Positions 4,686 to 5,000 of a stretch of DNA of 5,000 bases are shown here, piece after piece. The notes beneath the pieces are model-generated. The model searched no databases. It saw only the letters and a list, made by a program, of their open reading frames with translations, and was not told the origin of the DNA. A program made the translations under genes and the position numbers. This stretch comes from Pseudomonadota bacterium (GTDB lineage Bacteria > Pseudomonadota > Alphaproteobacteria > Rickettsiales > Midichloriaceae): assembly GCA_027621485.1 (NCBI GenBank), contig JAQCBG010000048.1:1-5000 (forward strand), written 5' to 3'. Within the stretch, counting starts at the first letter, position 1. Every line of letters starts with the position of its first letter.

Positions 4686-5000
4686 ATGACTAAAGACAAG
4701 ATTAGCAAATCATTTGATGCAGAGGTATCAAAAGTCCTGCATTTAGTAATTCATTCTCTTTATACAAAAAAAGAAATTTTTCTTCGTGAGCTTATATCTA
4801 ATGCCTCTGATGCACTTGAAAAAAGAAGATTGAGGGTGTTAGAAATGGGTGGTGAGCTAGATGAACTCAAGATCATTATTAAAACAAATAAAGAAGCAGG
4901 GCTTCTAATAATAGAAGATAATGGAATTGGTATGAATCAGGAAGAAATGATTGCAAATCTTGGTACTATTGCGTCTTCCGGTACTCAAAAATTCTTAACT
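4686..5000 (+). CDS. htpG: Molecular chaperone HtpG (Hsp90 family), N-terminal part only
   Basis: The first 105 residues are present, in frame to the window edge. They form the start of the GHKL-type ATPase domain. Seen are the opening [20 protein letters not shown] (10-29) and the N-box [13 protein letters not shown] (32-44) with catalytic Glu35 and metal/nucleotide residues Asn39 and Asp42. The nucleotide-binding IEDNGIGM (76-83) with Asp78 follows, then GTIASSGT (93-100) at the start of the ATP lid. All expected key residues are intact. HtpG is a cytosolic dimeric ATP-dependent chaperone. Shadowing starts are not an issue: ATG 4686 gives the normal short N-terminus, though no good Shine-Dalgarno precedes it. 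The middle and C-terminal dimerisation domains lie beyond the window. Confidence 0.96.
   Translation, partial: MTKDKISKSFDAEVSKVLHLVIHSLYTKKEIFLRELISNASDALEKRRLRVLEMGGELDELKIIIKTNKEAGLLIIEDNGIGMNQEEMIANLGTIASSGTQKFLT

Overview
The window is AT-rich (A/T-ending codons and many homopolymer A/T runs throughout). Its gene set suggests a Rickettsiales-type alphaproteobacterium, probably an intracellular one. The evidence is a bacterial NDUFA12-family complex I subunit (typical of Alphaproteobacteria and mitochondria), a small PopZ/DUF2497-type polar organiser, and an exported ankyrin-repeat protein beside ordinary dnaN and htpG. The exact genus cannot be read from the sequence.

Layout: (1) 1-291, minus strand: C-terminally cut NDUFA12-like gene that starts at TTG with a strong Shine-Dalgarno. 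It has no in-frame ATG, so ATG-based gene finding misses it. (2) 292-679: a 388-base divergent intergenic region with no gene. It is rich in symmetric elements: a 17-base odd palindrome, an 8+8 hairpin, an 11-base tandem duplication that creates a TTAA-N7-TTAA (CtrA-like) site, an 8+8 inverted repeat, and a perfect 22-bp palindrome 48 bases before dnaN. (3) 680-1825, plus: complete dnaN. (4) 1826-1997: gap with a good sigma70-like promoter (TTGGAA-N17-TAAAAT) and a weak hairpin followed by a T-run. (5) 1998-2327 and 2320-4491, plus: a two-gene operon with an 8-base overlap, consisting of a minimal PopZ-like protein and a 723-residue exported protein. The latter has a signal peptide, a roughly 480-residue low-complexity linker with a KSQT tandem repeat, and a C-terminal ankyrin domain interrupted by a Cys/His-rich insert. 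(6) 4492-4685: gap with short inverted repeats and a possible promoter. (7) 4686-5000, plus: 5' part of htpG, running off the window.

Functionally the window joins housekeeping genes (respiratory complex I, replication clamp, Hsp90 chaperone) to a lineage-specific unit, the popZ-like/ankyrin pair. The most interesting points are this operon, in which a cytoplasmic polar scaffold is translationally coupled to an exported repeat protein, and the palindrome-dense regulatory region upstream of dnaN. No mobile element, CRISPR array, tRNA or rRNA was seen.
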